Assembly (NCBI RefSeq): GCF_008801695.1
Contig: NZ_VZPF01000034.1
Location: forward strand, 1 to 48,589
Length of the DNA stretch: 48,589 nucleotides
Direction: 5' to 3'
DNA from: Pantoea stewartii subsp. stewartii
GTDB taxonomy: Bacteria > Pseudomonadota > Gammaproteobacteria > Enterobacterales > Enterobacteriaceae
In this document: positions 15,876 to 23,554 of the stretch, one piece after another
How positions within the stretch are numbered: position 1 is the first letter of the stretch
Layout: the number at the start of each line of letters is the position of its first letter
Position numbers and translations under genes: made by a program
The notes under the pieces: model-generated
Database searches by the model: none
Told to the model about the DNA's origin: nothing
What the model saw: only the letters and a program-made list of their open reading frames with translations

Positions 15876-16843
15876 AGACAGCAGAAGCGGCGAAGGGCCG
15901 CTGGTCAGAAATTTTTGAGCATTACGGCCTGCCACCGATAACCGGAAAAAATCACTATAAGGGAGAATGCCCGGTATGCAGCGCCCGGGGTAAATTCCGT
16001 ATTGACGACCGTGACGGGGCGGGGACGTGGATCTGCGTATGCGGCAGCGGTGACGGCATGAAGCTGCTTTCAGCTACACAGACCAACAAAACCTTTTCGG
16101 CACTCTGCGCTGAGGTGGATCAGCTTATTGGCAATGACTACCAGCGCGAGAAAATTCCCGCGCACAGCTCTGCAGCGAAGTTGCGCCAGCGGGTCATCAG
16201 TAAATTTTCAAAGCTGCCACCCTTGCAGGGCACAAACGGTGCCGGATATCTCCGGCAGCGCGGGATCAACAAACTACCCGCTGAAGCCATCAGGTTCTGC
16301 GACAAGCAGCGCCATGCAGGCAAGATTTATCACGTCCTCTACGCCCTCGCCACCGATGATAAAGGTGAGCTGTGCTATCTCCACCGAACGTTACTCGAAG
16401 GGGACCGCAAAGCGCCGCTGGGCGAAAGTGCCAAACGGCAAAAATCCCTGCAGGAAGAAAACTATCTCGAATACGCCCGCTCAGTCGCCATTCGCATGTT
16501 TCCGGTTTCCTCAACGCTGGGAATTGCGGAGGGCATCGAAACAGCGCTGTCCTGTTATCAGATCTACGGTGTGAATACCTGGGCGGTGATGAACAGCAAT
16601 TTCATGAAGAAATTCCGTGCGCCAGCAGGAGTAAAACACTTGGTTATTTTTGCTGATATGGATAAACACTCTGCCACCGGCCAGGCGGCGGCGTTTGAAT
16701 GCGCCCACGCTAATTTACTGGCAAAAAATGACCTTGTGAAAGTCAGCGTTCGCTGGCCGGACAATGGGGATTTTAACGATATGCTCATGAACGGCGATCA
16801 GGTCCGTGAGCTGGTCTTCTACAAGAAAAAGGCGGCAGCATAA
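15872..16843 (+). CDS. DNA primase, P4 alpha-like zinc-binding/Toprim type
   Basis: 323 residues from a GTG start that overlaps the helicase stop. A zinc-binding domain is at about residues 28-58 ([17 protein letters not shown]...[10 protein letters not shown]: CxxC plus CxC). A Toprim domain is at about 190-300 ([12 protein letters not shown] with the catalytic Glu, [17 protein letters not shown] with the DxD metal site). Zinc domain plus Toprim without the C-terminal helicase of P4 alpha matches the two-gene arrangement here, with the helicase supplied by the upstream gene. Confidence 0.88.
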   Translation: MKTAEAAKGRWSEIFEHYGLPPITGKNHYKGECPVCSARGKFRIDDRDGAGTWICVCGSGDGMKLLSATQTNKTFSALCAEVDQLIGNDYQREKIPAHSSAAKLRQRVISKFSKLPPLQGTNGAGYLRQRGINKLPAEAIRFCDKQRHAGKIYHVLYALATDDKGELCYLHRTLLEGDRKAPLGESAKRQKSLQEENYLEYARSVAIRMFPVSSTLGIAEGIETALSCYQIYGVNTWAVMNSNFMKKFRAPAGVKHLVIFADMDKHSATGQAAAFECAHANLLAKNDLVKVSVRWPDNGDFNDMLMNGDQVRELVFYKKKAAA

Positions 16844-17250
16844 TGCGAGACATACAACAGGTATTAGAACGCTGGGGAGCGTGGGCAGCCAATAATCATG
16901 AAGATGTTGCCTGGGCACCGATTGCCGCTGGATTTAAAGGACTTCTTCCGGCCCGGGTAAAATCACGGACGCAATGCTGTGATGATGATGCGATGGTCGT
17001 CTGCGGGTGCATCGCCAGGCTGAACAAAAACAACCGAGATTTGCACGATCTGCTGGTGGATTATTACGTGATGGGGATGACGTTTATGGCACTGGCCCGT
17101 AAGCATGGTTGCTCCGACGGCCATATTGGTAAAAAGCTTCAGAAAGCTGAGGGAGTTGTCGAAGGCATGCTGATGATGCTCGATGTCCGGCTGGAGATGG
17201 ACAGATATGTTTCCCGTGAGCCTGAATCCAGATTGGCGGCGGGCGCATAA
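16843..17250 (+). CDS. Q: Late-gene antiterminator Q
   Basis: 135 residues. [20 protein letters not shown] and [20 protein letters not shown] are near-signature sequences of the phage antitermination Q family (pfam Phage_antitermQ, phi82-like). The remainder, [20 protein letters not shown], is a helix-turn-helix that binds the late promoter. Q loads on RNA polymerase at the late promoter and lets it pass the terminator downstream; a matching hairpin lies at 17323-17346. It overlaps the primase stop by one base. Confidence 0.93.
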   Translation: MRDIQQVLERWGAWAANNHEDVAWAPIAAGFKGLLPARVKSRTQCCDDDAMVVCGCIARLNKNNRDLHDLLVDYYVMGMTFMALARKHGCSDGHIGKKLQKAEGVVEGMLMMLDVRLEMDRYVSREPESRLAAGA

Positions 17251-17255
17251 AAAAG

Positions 17256-17346
17256 TTTACGTACGTAAAAAACCGGATATCCTGTTAAGAGTGGTCACTT
17301 CGACACAACGCTTAATAATCGGAACCCTGCCAGCAATGGCGGGGTT
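17256..17346 (+). promoter_or_regulatory. Candidate Q-dependent late promoter with its early terminator
   Basis: A perfect palindrome TTTACGTACGTAAA (17256-17269) follows the Q stop. TTTACG and TATCCT (17278-17283), 16 bases apart, can serve as -35 and -10. About 40 bases on, the hairpin AACCCTGCC/GGCGGGGTT with TTTTG (17323-17350) has the form of the tR'-like terminator that Q overrides. The lysis and structural genes follow. Confidence 0.5.
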
Positions 17347-17367
17347 TTGTCGTTTCTGGAGCCAGTA

Positions 17368-17562
17368 ATGAAATTTAACGAATTGTCTTCTGAATCCCGC
17401 TACCAGGCAAAAATCGCACTGGGCCAGCTTATTGTGGCACGCGGTGAGTCGGGAGAGGCAGATTGTGAAAACCTGGGTCGTTGCGTGGCCGCCGCGTTTA
17501 TTGCAATGGAGCGCCACGATAGCGCCCCTGTGGTTAAAATCGGTGATGGAACTACTTCTTAG
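17368..17562 (+). CDS. Hypothetical small late-region protein (64 aa)
   Basis: Starts MKFNELSSESRYQAKIALGQ with TGGAG 8 bases upstream. The remainder, DCENLGRCVAAAFIAMERHD, is helical. Proteins of this size and start are common directly after Q in lambdoid phages; the role is unknown. The last bases overlap the minus-strand gene downstream in convergent orientation. Confidence 0.65.
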   Translation: MKFNELSSESRYQAKIALGQLIVARGESGEADCENLGRCVAAAFIAMERHDSAPVVKIGDGTTS

Positions 17563-17845
17563 GCGGTCGCAATCCAAGCACCTCTATGCTTGCAGCCTCA
17601 GTTACCAGTACACCAGGATTTGATTTGACGGAATCCGCAATCTTATAAACCTCGCTACCAATATCAGCTGTGCTCATTCCGGTTGCGGGATAGCGTATAT
17701 ATTCAGCATCCGGTAGCTGATAATTTTTGCCTGAATCCGCAATGATCTGGCGTTGGTATCCAGCACTTTCCATCTTGTCATGAAGTTCATCATAGTCTTC
17801 TGGTTCAGCATCATGCAGTTCGACGCGAACAATAAATGTACTCAT
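17552..17845 (-). CDS. Minus-strand accessory (moron-type) gene in the late region (97 aa)
   Basis: The ATG at 17845 has GGAGG five bases upstream. The protein begins MSTFIVRVELHDAEPEDYDE, followed by LHDKMESAGYQRQIIADSG and a small alpha-beta pattern (VLVTEAASIEVLG). It resembles a family of ~90-residue prophage proteins (possibly DUF2622, from memory). It points against all neighbouring late genes, so it needs its own promoter, probably in the AT-rich 17846-17919. It may be expressed in the lysogen. Confidence 0.7.
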   Translation of the reverse strand: MSTFIVRVELHDAEPEDYDELHDKMESAGYQRQIIADSGKNYQLPDAEYIRYPATGMSTADIGSEVYKIADSVKSNPGVLVTEAASIEVLGLRPPKK

Positions 17846-17919
17846 TTAATCCTCCATATTTGATGTGGTTACTTTTGGCGATTTAACAATATCAAACTGA
17901 GGGTGGGGCATCTACCTAG

Positions 17920-18471
17920 ATGAATACGGTCATTATCTGCGCATCTGGCCCATCTCTCACTTCTGAGGATTGCCAAACGGCTATCAGCAATGGCTTTCCC
18001 GTCATCGCTGTTAACTCAACCTGGCGAGCCGTGCCTGATTGTGAATACATTTACGCGGGCGATCTTCGATGGTGGGATGCAAATATCGACCTTCTGCCAT
18101 CCTCCGCCTCTCGCTGGACCTGCAATTACCGGGCTCATAAACGCTATGGACTAAATCTGTTTGATACAGATACCCGGTGGGCCTTCAACTCCGGGCAGCG
18201 CTCGATTCTGTTTGCTGCCAGCCTCGGGGCGAAAAATATCATCCTTCTCGGTTTCGACTGCTCTATCACTGGTGGCAGCCACTGGCACGGGGAGCATGCG
18301 GGGCTCGATAACCCAACGGCGGAGTGCGTCGAGCGTTGGCGCGGCGAGTTCGCCAGTACAGCCAGAGCACTGGCCGGGAAGGTCAACATCATCAACAGCA
18401 GCCGCCAGACTGCGCTGAAGTGCTTCCGGCGGCTCGGCCTCAATGAGGCGCTTCGCGAGGTCGCACTTTGA
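17920..18471 (+). CDS. DUF115/GT42-like Rossmann-fold protein of a sugar-modification cassette
   Basis: 183 residues. It begins VIICASGPSL, the glycine-rich loop of DUF115 and GT42-like nucleotide-binding folds. Later NSGQRSILFAASLGAKNIIL followed by LGFDC matches the S-G...A..LG...I.L.G.D segment common to those families. GGSHWHGEH is a His-rich possible active-site loop. There are no membrane segments. It overlaps the next gene by four bases, forming a cassette with a GT9-like and a methyltransferase gene. I infer transfer or activation of a sugar nucleotide; the acceptor is unknown. Confidence 0.65.
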   Translation: MNTVIICASGPSLTSEDCQTAISNGFPVIAVNSTWRAVPDCEYIYAGDLRWWDANIDLLPSSASRWTCNYRAHKRYGLNLFDTDTRWAFNSGQRSILFAASLGAKNIILLGFDCSITGGSHWHGEHAGLDNPTAECVERWRGEFASTARALAGKVNIINSSRQTALKCFRRLGLNEALREVAL

Positions 18472-19406
18472 ACGTTCCTCTTTTCATCGATGGCATGCTG
18501 GGCATGGGCGACAGCATCTACCAGCGTGCTTTCGTTAAGCAGTTACCGCCGGGGAGTTACATCAAAACTGCCTGGCCTGAAATCTACGAAGATTTACCCG
18601 TTCTACCCGTTCGTAGCTTTACAACGCTCCGAACGCAACGCAAGAACGAATATCGGACACAAGCTGCTTTCCAGCAGCCGCCGGATATGCGGCAGACAAA
18701 GCGCATTTTCTACGGACCACAGCACCTGCGACGCGGCTCAATTTTTGACGCTATGCGCCAGCAGTTCGGCGTAGAGCCAGCAGCGCTGGATCTGCCTTCT
18801 TTCGGCCCGGCTGAATTCACCCATCAAAAGCCGATTGCGGTGATTCGTCCGGCAACAGTGCGATCTGAGTGGCGTAGCGACTCTCGCAACCCTGATCCTG
18901 ATTATCTGATACAGGCCTCCCGGCTACTGAGGAAACATTTCTGTGTGATCAGCGTGGCTGACCTGCAGGAGGGGGAAGAGTGGGCGGTCGGCGAGCTTCC
19001 CGAAGCGGATCTGCGGCTGCACTCCGGACAACTCAATTTTAAATCGCTGATGCGCCTGATTGAACATGCTGCTGTAGTGGTTTCGCCGGTTGGCTGGGCG
19101 CTTCCTGCTGCCATCGCCTACAGAACGCCTGTTTATGTTGTTGCTGGCGGGCGGGGCGGCCACAACGCGCCGGAAATCGTGACAGATCCAGCGATGGACC
19201 TCTCGCGAGTCGGCTGGGCCATTCCGGACAACTACTGCCGCTGCGAAGAGTGGGATCACCACTGCGACAAGCGTATCTCTAATTTCGACTCAATATTTGA
19301 GGCCTGGCTGGATGAAGTCGTTTTATCAGGAATTAAACAGCGGGCTGGTATTTCTTCCCGAACTGGGGATCGGTCGTTATCCGGTCCCGCCAGCTCGCCC
19401 TTATGA
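18468..19406 (+). CDS. Glycosyltransferase family 9 (heptosyltransferase)-like protein
   Basis: 312 residues with a GT-B layout. The N-terminus LFIDGMLGMGDSIYQRAFVK has the GxGD start of ADP-heptose transferases. The second half (IAVIRPATVRSEW, LNFKSLMRLIEHAAVVVSPV, then GWALPAAIAYRTPVYVVAGG) follows the nucleotide-sugar side of GT9. The C-terminus has a CRCEEWDHHC cluster that may bind metal. It starts at TTG 18468 and overlaps both neighbours (4 and 95 bases). Heptosyltransferases act on LPS core, so altering the host surface is the simplest hypothesis; modifying a phage or host protein is the other. Confidence 0.7.
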   Translation: MNVPLFIDGMLGMGDSIYQRAFVKQLPPGSYIKTAWPEIYEDLPVLPVRSFTTLRTQRKNEYRTQAAFQQPPDMRQTKRIFYGPQHLRRGSIFDAMRQQFGVEPAALDLPSFGPAEFTHQKPIAVIRPATVRSEWRSDSRNPDPDYLIQASRLLRKHFCVISVADLQEGEEWAVGELPEADLRLHSGQLNFKSLMRLIEHAAVVVSPVGWALPAAIAYRTPVYVVAGGRGGHNAPEIVTDPAMDLSRVGWAIPDNYCRCEEWDHHCDKRISNFDSIFEAWLDEVVLSGIKQRAGISSRTGDRSLSGPASSPL

Positions 19407-19926
19407 CGAAAGCTATTTTGCGAAGTATCAGCAGCTGGCAGATACCGACACCGGACGGGCGTTAACGCAATCCCGAATTGAGCTGGTGGAACGACACTTT
19501 CACGGTCCTGTGCTCGATGTTGGTATTGGTGCCGGCCAGTTTGTTTCTACTCGCCCGGGAACGCTCGGGTATGACGTAAACCCCGCAGGTGTCACTTGGC
19601 TGAATGAGCGGGGCGCATTCGCAGACCTTTACGCCAATCAGTGGCGGGCGTTGACGATGTGGGATGTTCTGGAGCACATCGACGAGCCAGAACTGGCGGT
19701 TCAGCAGGCCTCTGAATTCGTGTTTGTCTCGATCCCCATCTTTACCGATGCCGGCGACATTATCCGCTCTCACCATTACCGGAAGGCGGAGCACATCTGG
19801 TATTTCACCGATGCCGGTATTCAGCGCTGGTTTGCAGAACAGGGCTTCGAGTGCGTCGAACAGAACACCATCGAATGCCAGTTAGGGCGTAAAGGCGTCG
19901 CTTCGTACGCTTTCCGTCGGAAATAA
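19312..19926 (+). CDS. Class I SAM-dependent methyltransferase of the same cassette
   Basis: 204 residues. SAM motif I is VLDVGIGAGQF (about 62-72), then LGYDVNPAG, and TMWDVLEHIDEPE matches motif II of the methyltransferase-23 group that modifies sugars or small molecules. The N-terminal part RYPVPPARPYDESYFAKYQ is a substrate lid. ATG 19312 has GAGG 9 bases upstream; it overlaps the GT9-like gene by 95 bases. It would methylate the product of the cassette. A DNA methyltransferase is unlikely, as there is no DPPY/NPPY motif. Confidence 0.75.
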   Translation: MKSFYQELNSGLVFLPELGIGRYPVPPARPYDESYFAKYQQLADTDTGRALTQSRIELVERHFHGPVLDVGIGAGQFVSTRPGTLGYDVNPAGVTWLNERGAFADLYANQWRALTMWDVLEHIDEPELAVQQASEFVFVSIPIFTDAGDIIRSHHYRKAEHIWYFTDAGIQRWFAEQGFECVEQNTIECQLGRKGVASYAFRRK

Positions 19927-19995
19927 CCTCTTTTCTTCCCCACTTGGGCAACTCCAGTTTCACACACAGCACCCGCAAACAGGCGAGGTGGACCT

Positions 19996-20328
19996 ATGAA
20001 TGACTCTCACGGGATTTTTGAACAGACAATGAAATGGATCGCGCTATATCTGCCGTCAGTCTACGCCGGGTTATGCGCTCTGGGCATCTCAGCACTTATC
20101 GATATTCGCGCCGGGAAGCCAAAACTTTACACCGCCACCGGCGCGCTGATTTGTGGGATTTTCGCCCTTGCTGTTTCTGCGTTGCTGGAGTACCTGGGAT
20201 TGCCTGCTAATTCGGGTGCATTCGTCGGCGCGCTGGTGGGGTTTGTTGGAGCGGACAGGTTGCGTGACATGGCTCTCGCCGTTGTTGCCAGACGTGCCGG
20301 AGTAAGCACCACCGAGGAAAATAAATGA
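19996..20328 (+). CDS. Holin, lambda S-like family (Phage_holin_3_1)
   Basis: 110 residues with three membrane segments (about 16-33, 45-65, 71-90). The sequence TMKWIALYLPSVYAGLCALG is close to the lambda-family holin of many enterobacterial prophages. It accumulates in the inner membrane and opens it at a set time to release the endolysin. GAGGTGG precedes ATG. It overlaps the endolysin start by four bases. Confidence 0.88.
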   Translation: MNDSHGIFEQTMKWIALYLPSVYAGLCALGISALIDIRAGKPKLYTATGALICGIFALAVSALLEYLGLPANSGAFVGALVGFVGADRLRDMALAVVARRAGVSTTEENK

Positions 20329-20936
20329 ACAAATCACAGTTTGAAAAGGCCGCAAATATCAGCGCTGAGCTGGCTGCACGCTGGTTTCAGCCAGTAAATG
20401 CGGCGATGGCTGAGTTCGGGATCGTATCAGCTGACGATCAGGCGATGTTTATTGCTCAGGTCGGGCATGAGTCCGGCGGTTTTACCCGTATTGTCGAAAA
20501 CCTGAACTATTCCGCTGATGGGCTGCGAGCGACATTCGGCAAATATTTCACCCCAGAAACTGCGCAGCAATACGGACGAACGTCAGAGCATCCGGCAAAC
20601 CAGCAGGCGATCGCCAATATCGTCTATGCGAATCGCATGGGGAATATTGAGAAAAACGATGGCTGGAATTATCGCGGTCGCGGTCTGATTCAGATTACCG
20701 GGCATGACAATTACAGCGATTGTGGCGCGGGCCTGAAGGCTGATTTGCTACTCGTGCCGCAGTTGCTTGAGCAGGATGATTATGCGGCGCGTTCGGCTGC
20801 ATGGTTCTACAGCTCGAAAGGTTGCCTGAAGCGCACCGGCGATATTGTGGCCGTAACAAAAGTTATTAACGGCGGCACTAACGGCCTTGATGACCGAAAA
20901 GCGCGCTATGAAAAAGCGAAATCGGTACTGGTATGA
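20325..20936 (+). CDS. Endolysin, glycoside hydrolase family 19 type
   Basis: 203 residues without signal peptide. The catalytic part is FIAQVGHESGGFTRIVENLN (acid Glu), and later NYRGRGLIQITGHDNY, hallmark of GH19 chitinase-like lysozymes. It cuts the glycan chains of peptidoglycan after passing the holin hole. Full length for the family. It overlaps holin and Rz by four bases, forming the lysis cassette. Confidence 0.9.
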   Translation: MNKSQFEKAANISAELAARWFQPVNAAMAEFGIVSADDQAMFIAQVGHESGGFTRIVENLNYSADGLRATFGKYFTPETAQQYGRTSEHPANQQAIANIVYANRMGNIEKNDGWNYRGRGLIQITGHDNYSDCGAGLKADLLLVPQLLEQDDYAARSAAWFYSSKGCLKRTGDIVAVTKVINGGTNGLDDRKARYEKAKSVLV

Positions 20937-21481
20937 GCGCGCTGATCGCCCTGACAGAAAAATACTGGAGGCCTCTGGCGCTGATGCTGCTGGTGGCCGG
21001 GGCGTTTATTGCCGGTGATACTTGGACGGATCGTGCATGGCAAAAAAAGTGGGCTGACCGCGATAGCAAAGAGTCTTCACAGGCTGCGAACGCGCAGACC
21101 GCCGCCCGCATGATTGAACAAGGGCGGATTATTGCCCGTGATGAGGCTGTCAAAGATGCTCAAGCACAAGCCGCAAAAGCTGCTGCCAATGCTGCTGGCC
21201 TGTCTACCACTGTTAGCCAGCTGCAGCAACAAGCCAGAAAACTCGCTACCCACCTGGACGCCGCAAAGCACACCGCAAATCTTGCCGCTGCCGTCGGAAG
21301 CAAAACAGCCAGCGCCAACGCCGCAATGTTCGCCGACATGCTCGGAAGCCTTGCAGACGAAGCTAAATATTATGCTGGACGAGCTGACGAAAGCTACCGC
21401 GCCGGAATGACGTGCGAGAAGGTTTACGAGTCGGTGAGGGTATCAAACAACAAGCCCGTTAATCAGGAGCCTCGTAAATAG
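20933..21481 (+). CDS. Rz: Inner-membrane spanin Rz (DUF2514-like)
   Basis: 182 residues. A single N-terminal TM (about 15-32, LALMLLVAGAFIAGDTWTDR) leaves the body in the periplasm. The body is an Ala/Gln-rich coiled coil (DAQAQAAKAAANAAGLSTTV, SQLQQQARKLATHLDAA). This is the i-spanin that links to Rz1 and fuses the membranes at lysis. An Rz1 gene is embedded in the +1 frame (21156-21410). Its last codons form a terminator stem. Confidence 0.85.
   Translation: MSALIALTEKYWRPLALMLLVAGAFIAGDTWTDRAWQKKWADRDSKESSQAANAQTAARMIEQGRIIARDEAVKDAQAQAAKAAANAAGLSTTVSQLQQQARKLATHLDAAKHTANLAAAVGSKTASANAAMFADMLGSLADEAKYYAGRADESYRAGMTCEKVYESVRVSNNKPVNQEPRK
21156..21410 (+). CDS. Rz1: Outer-membrane spanin lipoprotein Rz1, embedded in Rz
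   Basis: Entirely inside Rz in the +1 frame. MLKHKPQKLLPMLLACLPLL leads to a lipobox LLASC (Cys23). The mature part is proline-rich (PTWTPQSTPQILPLPSEAKQ), as in lambda Rz1, and includes CSPTCSEAL. The product is a small outer-membrane lipoprotein that pairs with Rz. Two further in-frame ATGs upstream (21114, 21141) are possible starts; 21156 gives the best signal peptide. Confidence 0.8.
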   Translation: MLKHKPQKLLPMLLACLPLLASCSNKPENSLPTWTPQSTPQILPLPSEAKQPAPTPQCSPTCSEALQTKLNIMLDELTKATAPE

Positions 21482-21491
21482 CGGGGCTTTT
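21467..21491 (+). terminator. Terminator overlapping the end of Rz
   Basis: GAGCCTCG/CGGGGCTT stem with a short AT loop and T5 directly after. It ends the lysis transcript or trims it before the next small genes. Confidence 0.6.
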
Positions 21492-21618
21492 TCTTGCGCA
21501 TCGTACGCGCGCTATCAACGAGAGTCTTTCAGTAGTGAGCCTGGGGAGTGCTGCAAAGGTGGCGACCTCTCTCGGGCAGTACTTCCGTACGACAGGCTCA
21601 CACCTTAAAGGAAACGCA

Positions 21619-22068
21619 ATGAAAAAGTTTATGACAAAAGCTGTGTCGAACATCGTTTCGTACAGTCTTTTATGCCTCCTCGCTTTTGGCTCTGTCACGG
21701 GGGCAAAAGCTCTGGTCAGCATTACTGTAGCAGCTTACTGGGTGATCATTCTCCTCGGCTTGTTTGTGGGATTGCTCATTCTTGTGCTTAGTTATGCGAA
21801 AGAACTCGTAAAAGACGAAGAAGCAAAACAGAAGGTTGTCGATCTTGTCCGGGAAGCCGTAAAGCGGAAATCAACGTTTATGCGGTTTATTGACTGGATC
21901 TGCCTGGCCGCCATCGCCGTTTTACTGGCATATTCCGGCTGGGTATTTACTGGCGTCTGTTATGTGCTGATGGCGCTTATCGTGAAGTTTTGCCTCTCAA
22001 TGGCCCGCGATAATGTTGCAACACTCAATGATAAAGAGGTGGGGCGAGATGGCACGATTAAATGTTGA
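21619..22068 (+). CDS. Small phage membrane protein, unknown (149 aa)
   Basis: The start at ATG 21619 has AAAGGAAAC upstream. There are about four hydrophobic segments: a signal-like N-terminus, AYWVIILLGLFVGLLILVLS, ICLAAIAVLLAYSGWVFTGV and YVLMALIVKFCL. A charged cytoplasmic loop lies between the second and third (KELVKDEEAKQKVVDLVREA). No family recognised. Its position after lysis and before packaging suggests an accessory membrane function such as exclusion or lysis control (inference). Confidence 0.65.
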   Translation: MKKFMTKAVSNIVSYSLLCLLAFGSVTGAKALVSITVAAYWVIILLGLFVGLLILVLSYAKELVKDEEAKQKVVDLVREAVKRKSTFMRFIDWICLAAIAVLLAYSGWVFTGVCYVLMALIVKFCLSMARDNVATLNDKEVGRDGTIKC

Positions 22069-22231
22069 AGTAATCCCGCCAGACAGCGAGCAGGTTAATC
22101 AGGTCTTCGACTGGATTGAGCAAAAATATGCGCGACTCCCGGTTAATCCTCGGAACATTGACGAGATGGAACGCGAGGCCGCTCGCCTCATTCGGCGGTT
22201 GATCCAGACGAAAGTCACCTACGTTAAATAA
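22049..22231 (+). CDS. Small hypothetical phage protein (60 aa)
   Basis: Start at ATG 22049, with AGAGGTGGGG upstream. The product MARLNVEVIPPDSEQVNQVF continues DWIEQKYARLPVNPRNIDEM, helical and charged. It overlaps the membrane-protein gene by 20 bases. No function can be given. Confidence 0.6.
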   Translation: MARLNVEVIPPDSEQVNQVFDWIEQKYARLPVNPRNIDEMEREAARLIRRLIQTKVTYVK

Positions 22232-22305
22232 TATCATTACAGAGGTCCTTCACCGAGGGGCCTCGATAATGCTTTGATTATTTTTAATACCGGAATCTGT
22301 TCAGT

Positions 22306-23310
22306 ATGGCATCGATAAAACAATCTGCTGATGCCAATGGACAATTAAAATATTACGTTCACTGGCGGGATGAAAAATCCGGACATGGGCGTCGTCGTAT
22401 TTTTAAGAATATTGATGATGCTGCATGCTATTTCTGGCAAAAACAGAATATCGAACTGGATTGTCGAACTGCCAACTGGAGCGGAATAGACCATTCATGG
22501 ACTTTTCGGAAGTTAATCCTGTTTTTTCTTGGCTATCAGGCCGGGAAAATGGGAAAAAATGTTATACGACTGTCAACCTATACCAAATGCCGTCATGATC
22601 TTCTCGCAGTTGAAGGGCCAATACTGGAAAAAAACGTTCTCCATATCAGCCATCACGATATTGCAGAATCAGTCCGCTCTGGTTGCCAGCGTTGGATCCG
22701 TTCGGCATTTTTCCTGCTGATTGAAAAGCGGCTTATCACGTTTAACCCGGTGGATCGTCCGGTTCGGCGGCACCGTAGGCCGATAACCATTCCCACCAGA
22801 GAGACGGTGCGGCAACTCCTTAACACAGCACCACAGCGGGAACGCATTGCGTGCTGGCTGGGGATTTGCGGTCTGCGCCTCGGTGAAGCGCTGGCGGTGA
22901 CCTACGAGGATGTTTCACCCGAGATAATCCAGATCCGGCGGCATATCGTTGACGGTGTTATCCACGAAGGGCTGAAACGCGGCGTTGAACGTCAGGTGAG
23001 AATGCCCCGTGAACTTCTGACGCTGCTGGATGAATCATTGTTCGGTACGCCTCAGCCGCTGGTATCAAACAGTTTTACCCGGGCCCCGCTGTCTATCAAC
23101 TACGGCACCCAGGGCATATTGCAGAAAACGCTGTCAGCTCACGGGATTAAGAGATTTCACCATCTCCGCCATTTTGCTGTGTCTCGTCTGGCTGCCAGAG
23201 GTGTCGATATCACGCATGTTTCCCGTCTTATCGGGCATGTGAATATCAAGACCACCATTGACGTCTACGGGCATCTGTTTTGCGCGCCAGTAGACATGGA
23301 TCTGGACTGA
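22306..23310 (+). CDS. Second tyrosine recombinase, between the lysis and packaging genes
   Basis: 334 residues. The catalytic set is complete: Arg in ICGLRLGEALAVTYED, Lys in GLKRGVERQVRMP, HxxR in FHHLRHFAVSRL, His in LIGHVNIKTT and Tyr in DVYGHLFC. The N-terminus is basic and lacks the DUF4102 domain of the main integrase, so it is another subfamily. It is not at an att site of this prophage. It may be a passenger, the recombinase of an embedded element, or a phage function such as dimer resolution. The ribosome site is weak (GGAATCTGTTC). Confidence 0.85.
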   Translation: MASIKQSADANGQLKYYVHWRDEKSGHGRRRIFKNIDDAACYFWQKQNIELDCRTANWSGIDHSWTFRKLILFFLGYQAGKMGKNVIRLSTYTKCRHDLLAVEGPILEKNVLHISHHDIAESVRSGCQRWIRSAFFLLIEKRLITFNPVDRPVRRHRRPITIPTRETVRQLLNTAPQRERIACWLGICGLRLGEALAVTYEDVSPEIIQIRRHIVDGVIHEGLKRGVERQVRMPRELLTLLDESLFGTPQPLVSNSFTRAPLSINYGTQGILQKTLSAHGIKRFHHLRHFAVSRLAARGVDITHVSRLIGHVNIKTTIDVYGHLFCAPVDMDLD

Positions 23311-23403
23311 GTTATTCAGATAATGGAAATAATAGGGTGATCCACTATCTCCCCATTTCATGCGGTCTGCGGGCATCAAATCGCAGTTTTGCCAAAAAAT
23401 ACC

Positions 23404-23500
23404 ATATGCCGCATTTTTACCCCCTTTGATATGCCGCACTCGGCACCAGAGAGGACAAGGCCTGCAAGCCAGAAATTGCAGCGTGATACGCCGCACTCGG
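23404..23500. repeat. Direct repeats before the terminase, candidate cos/pac site
   Basis: GATATGCCGCACTCGG (23428-23443) and GATACGCCGCACTCGG (23485-23500) differ at one base and are 57 bases apart. A shorter copy ATATGCCGCA is at 23404. They lie in the gene-free 244 bases before the small terminase, where packaging sites usually are. Cleavage position cannot be read. Confidence 0.5.
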
Positions 23501-23554
23501 ATCCGGGAAATTGAGATTTGAACAAAAAATAAACACATTGACTTAGGCGGGCGT

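Noticed and set aside
19312..19926. Methyltransferase as a DNA (restriction-protective) enzyme
   Set aside because: It lacks DPPY/NPPY/PCQ motifs and is coupled to a glycosyltransferase-like gene; the motif pattern is that of small-molecule or sugar methyltransferases.
22306..23310. Second integrase as evidence for two tandem prophages
   Set aside because: Only one set of structural, lysis and control genes is present, and no att-like direct repeat was found around this gene.
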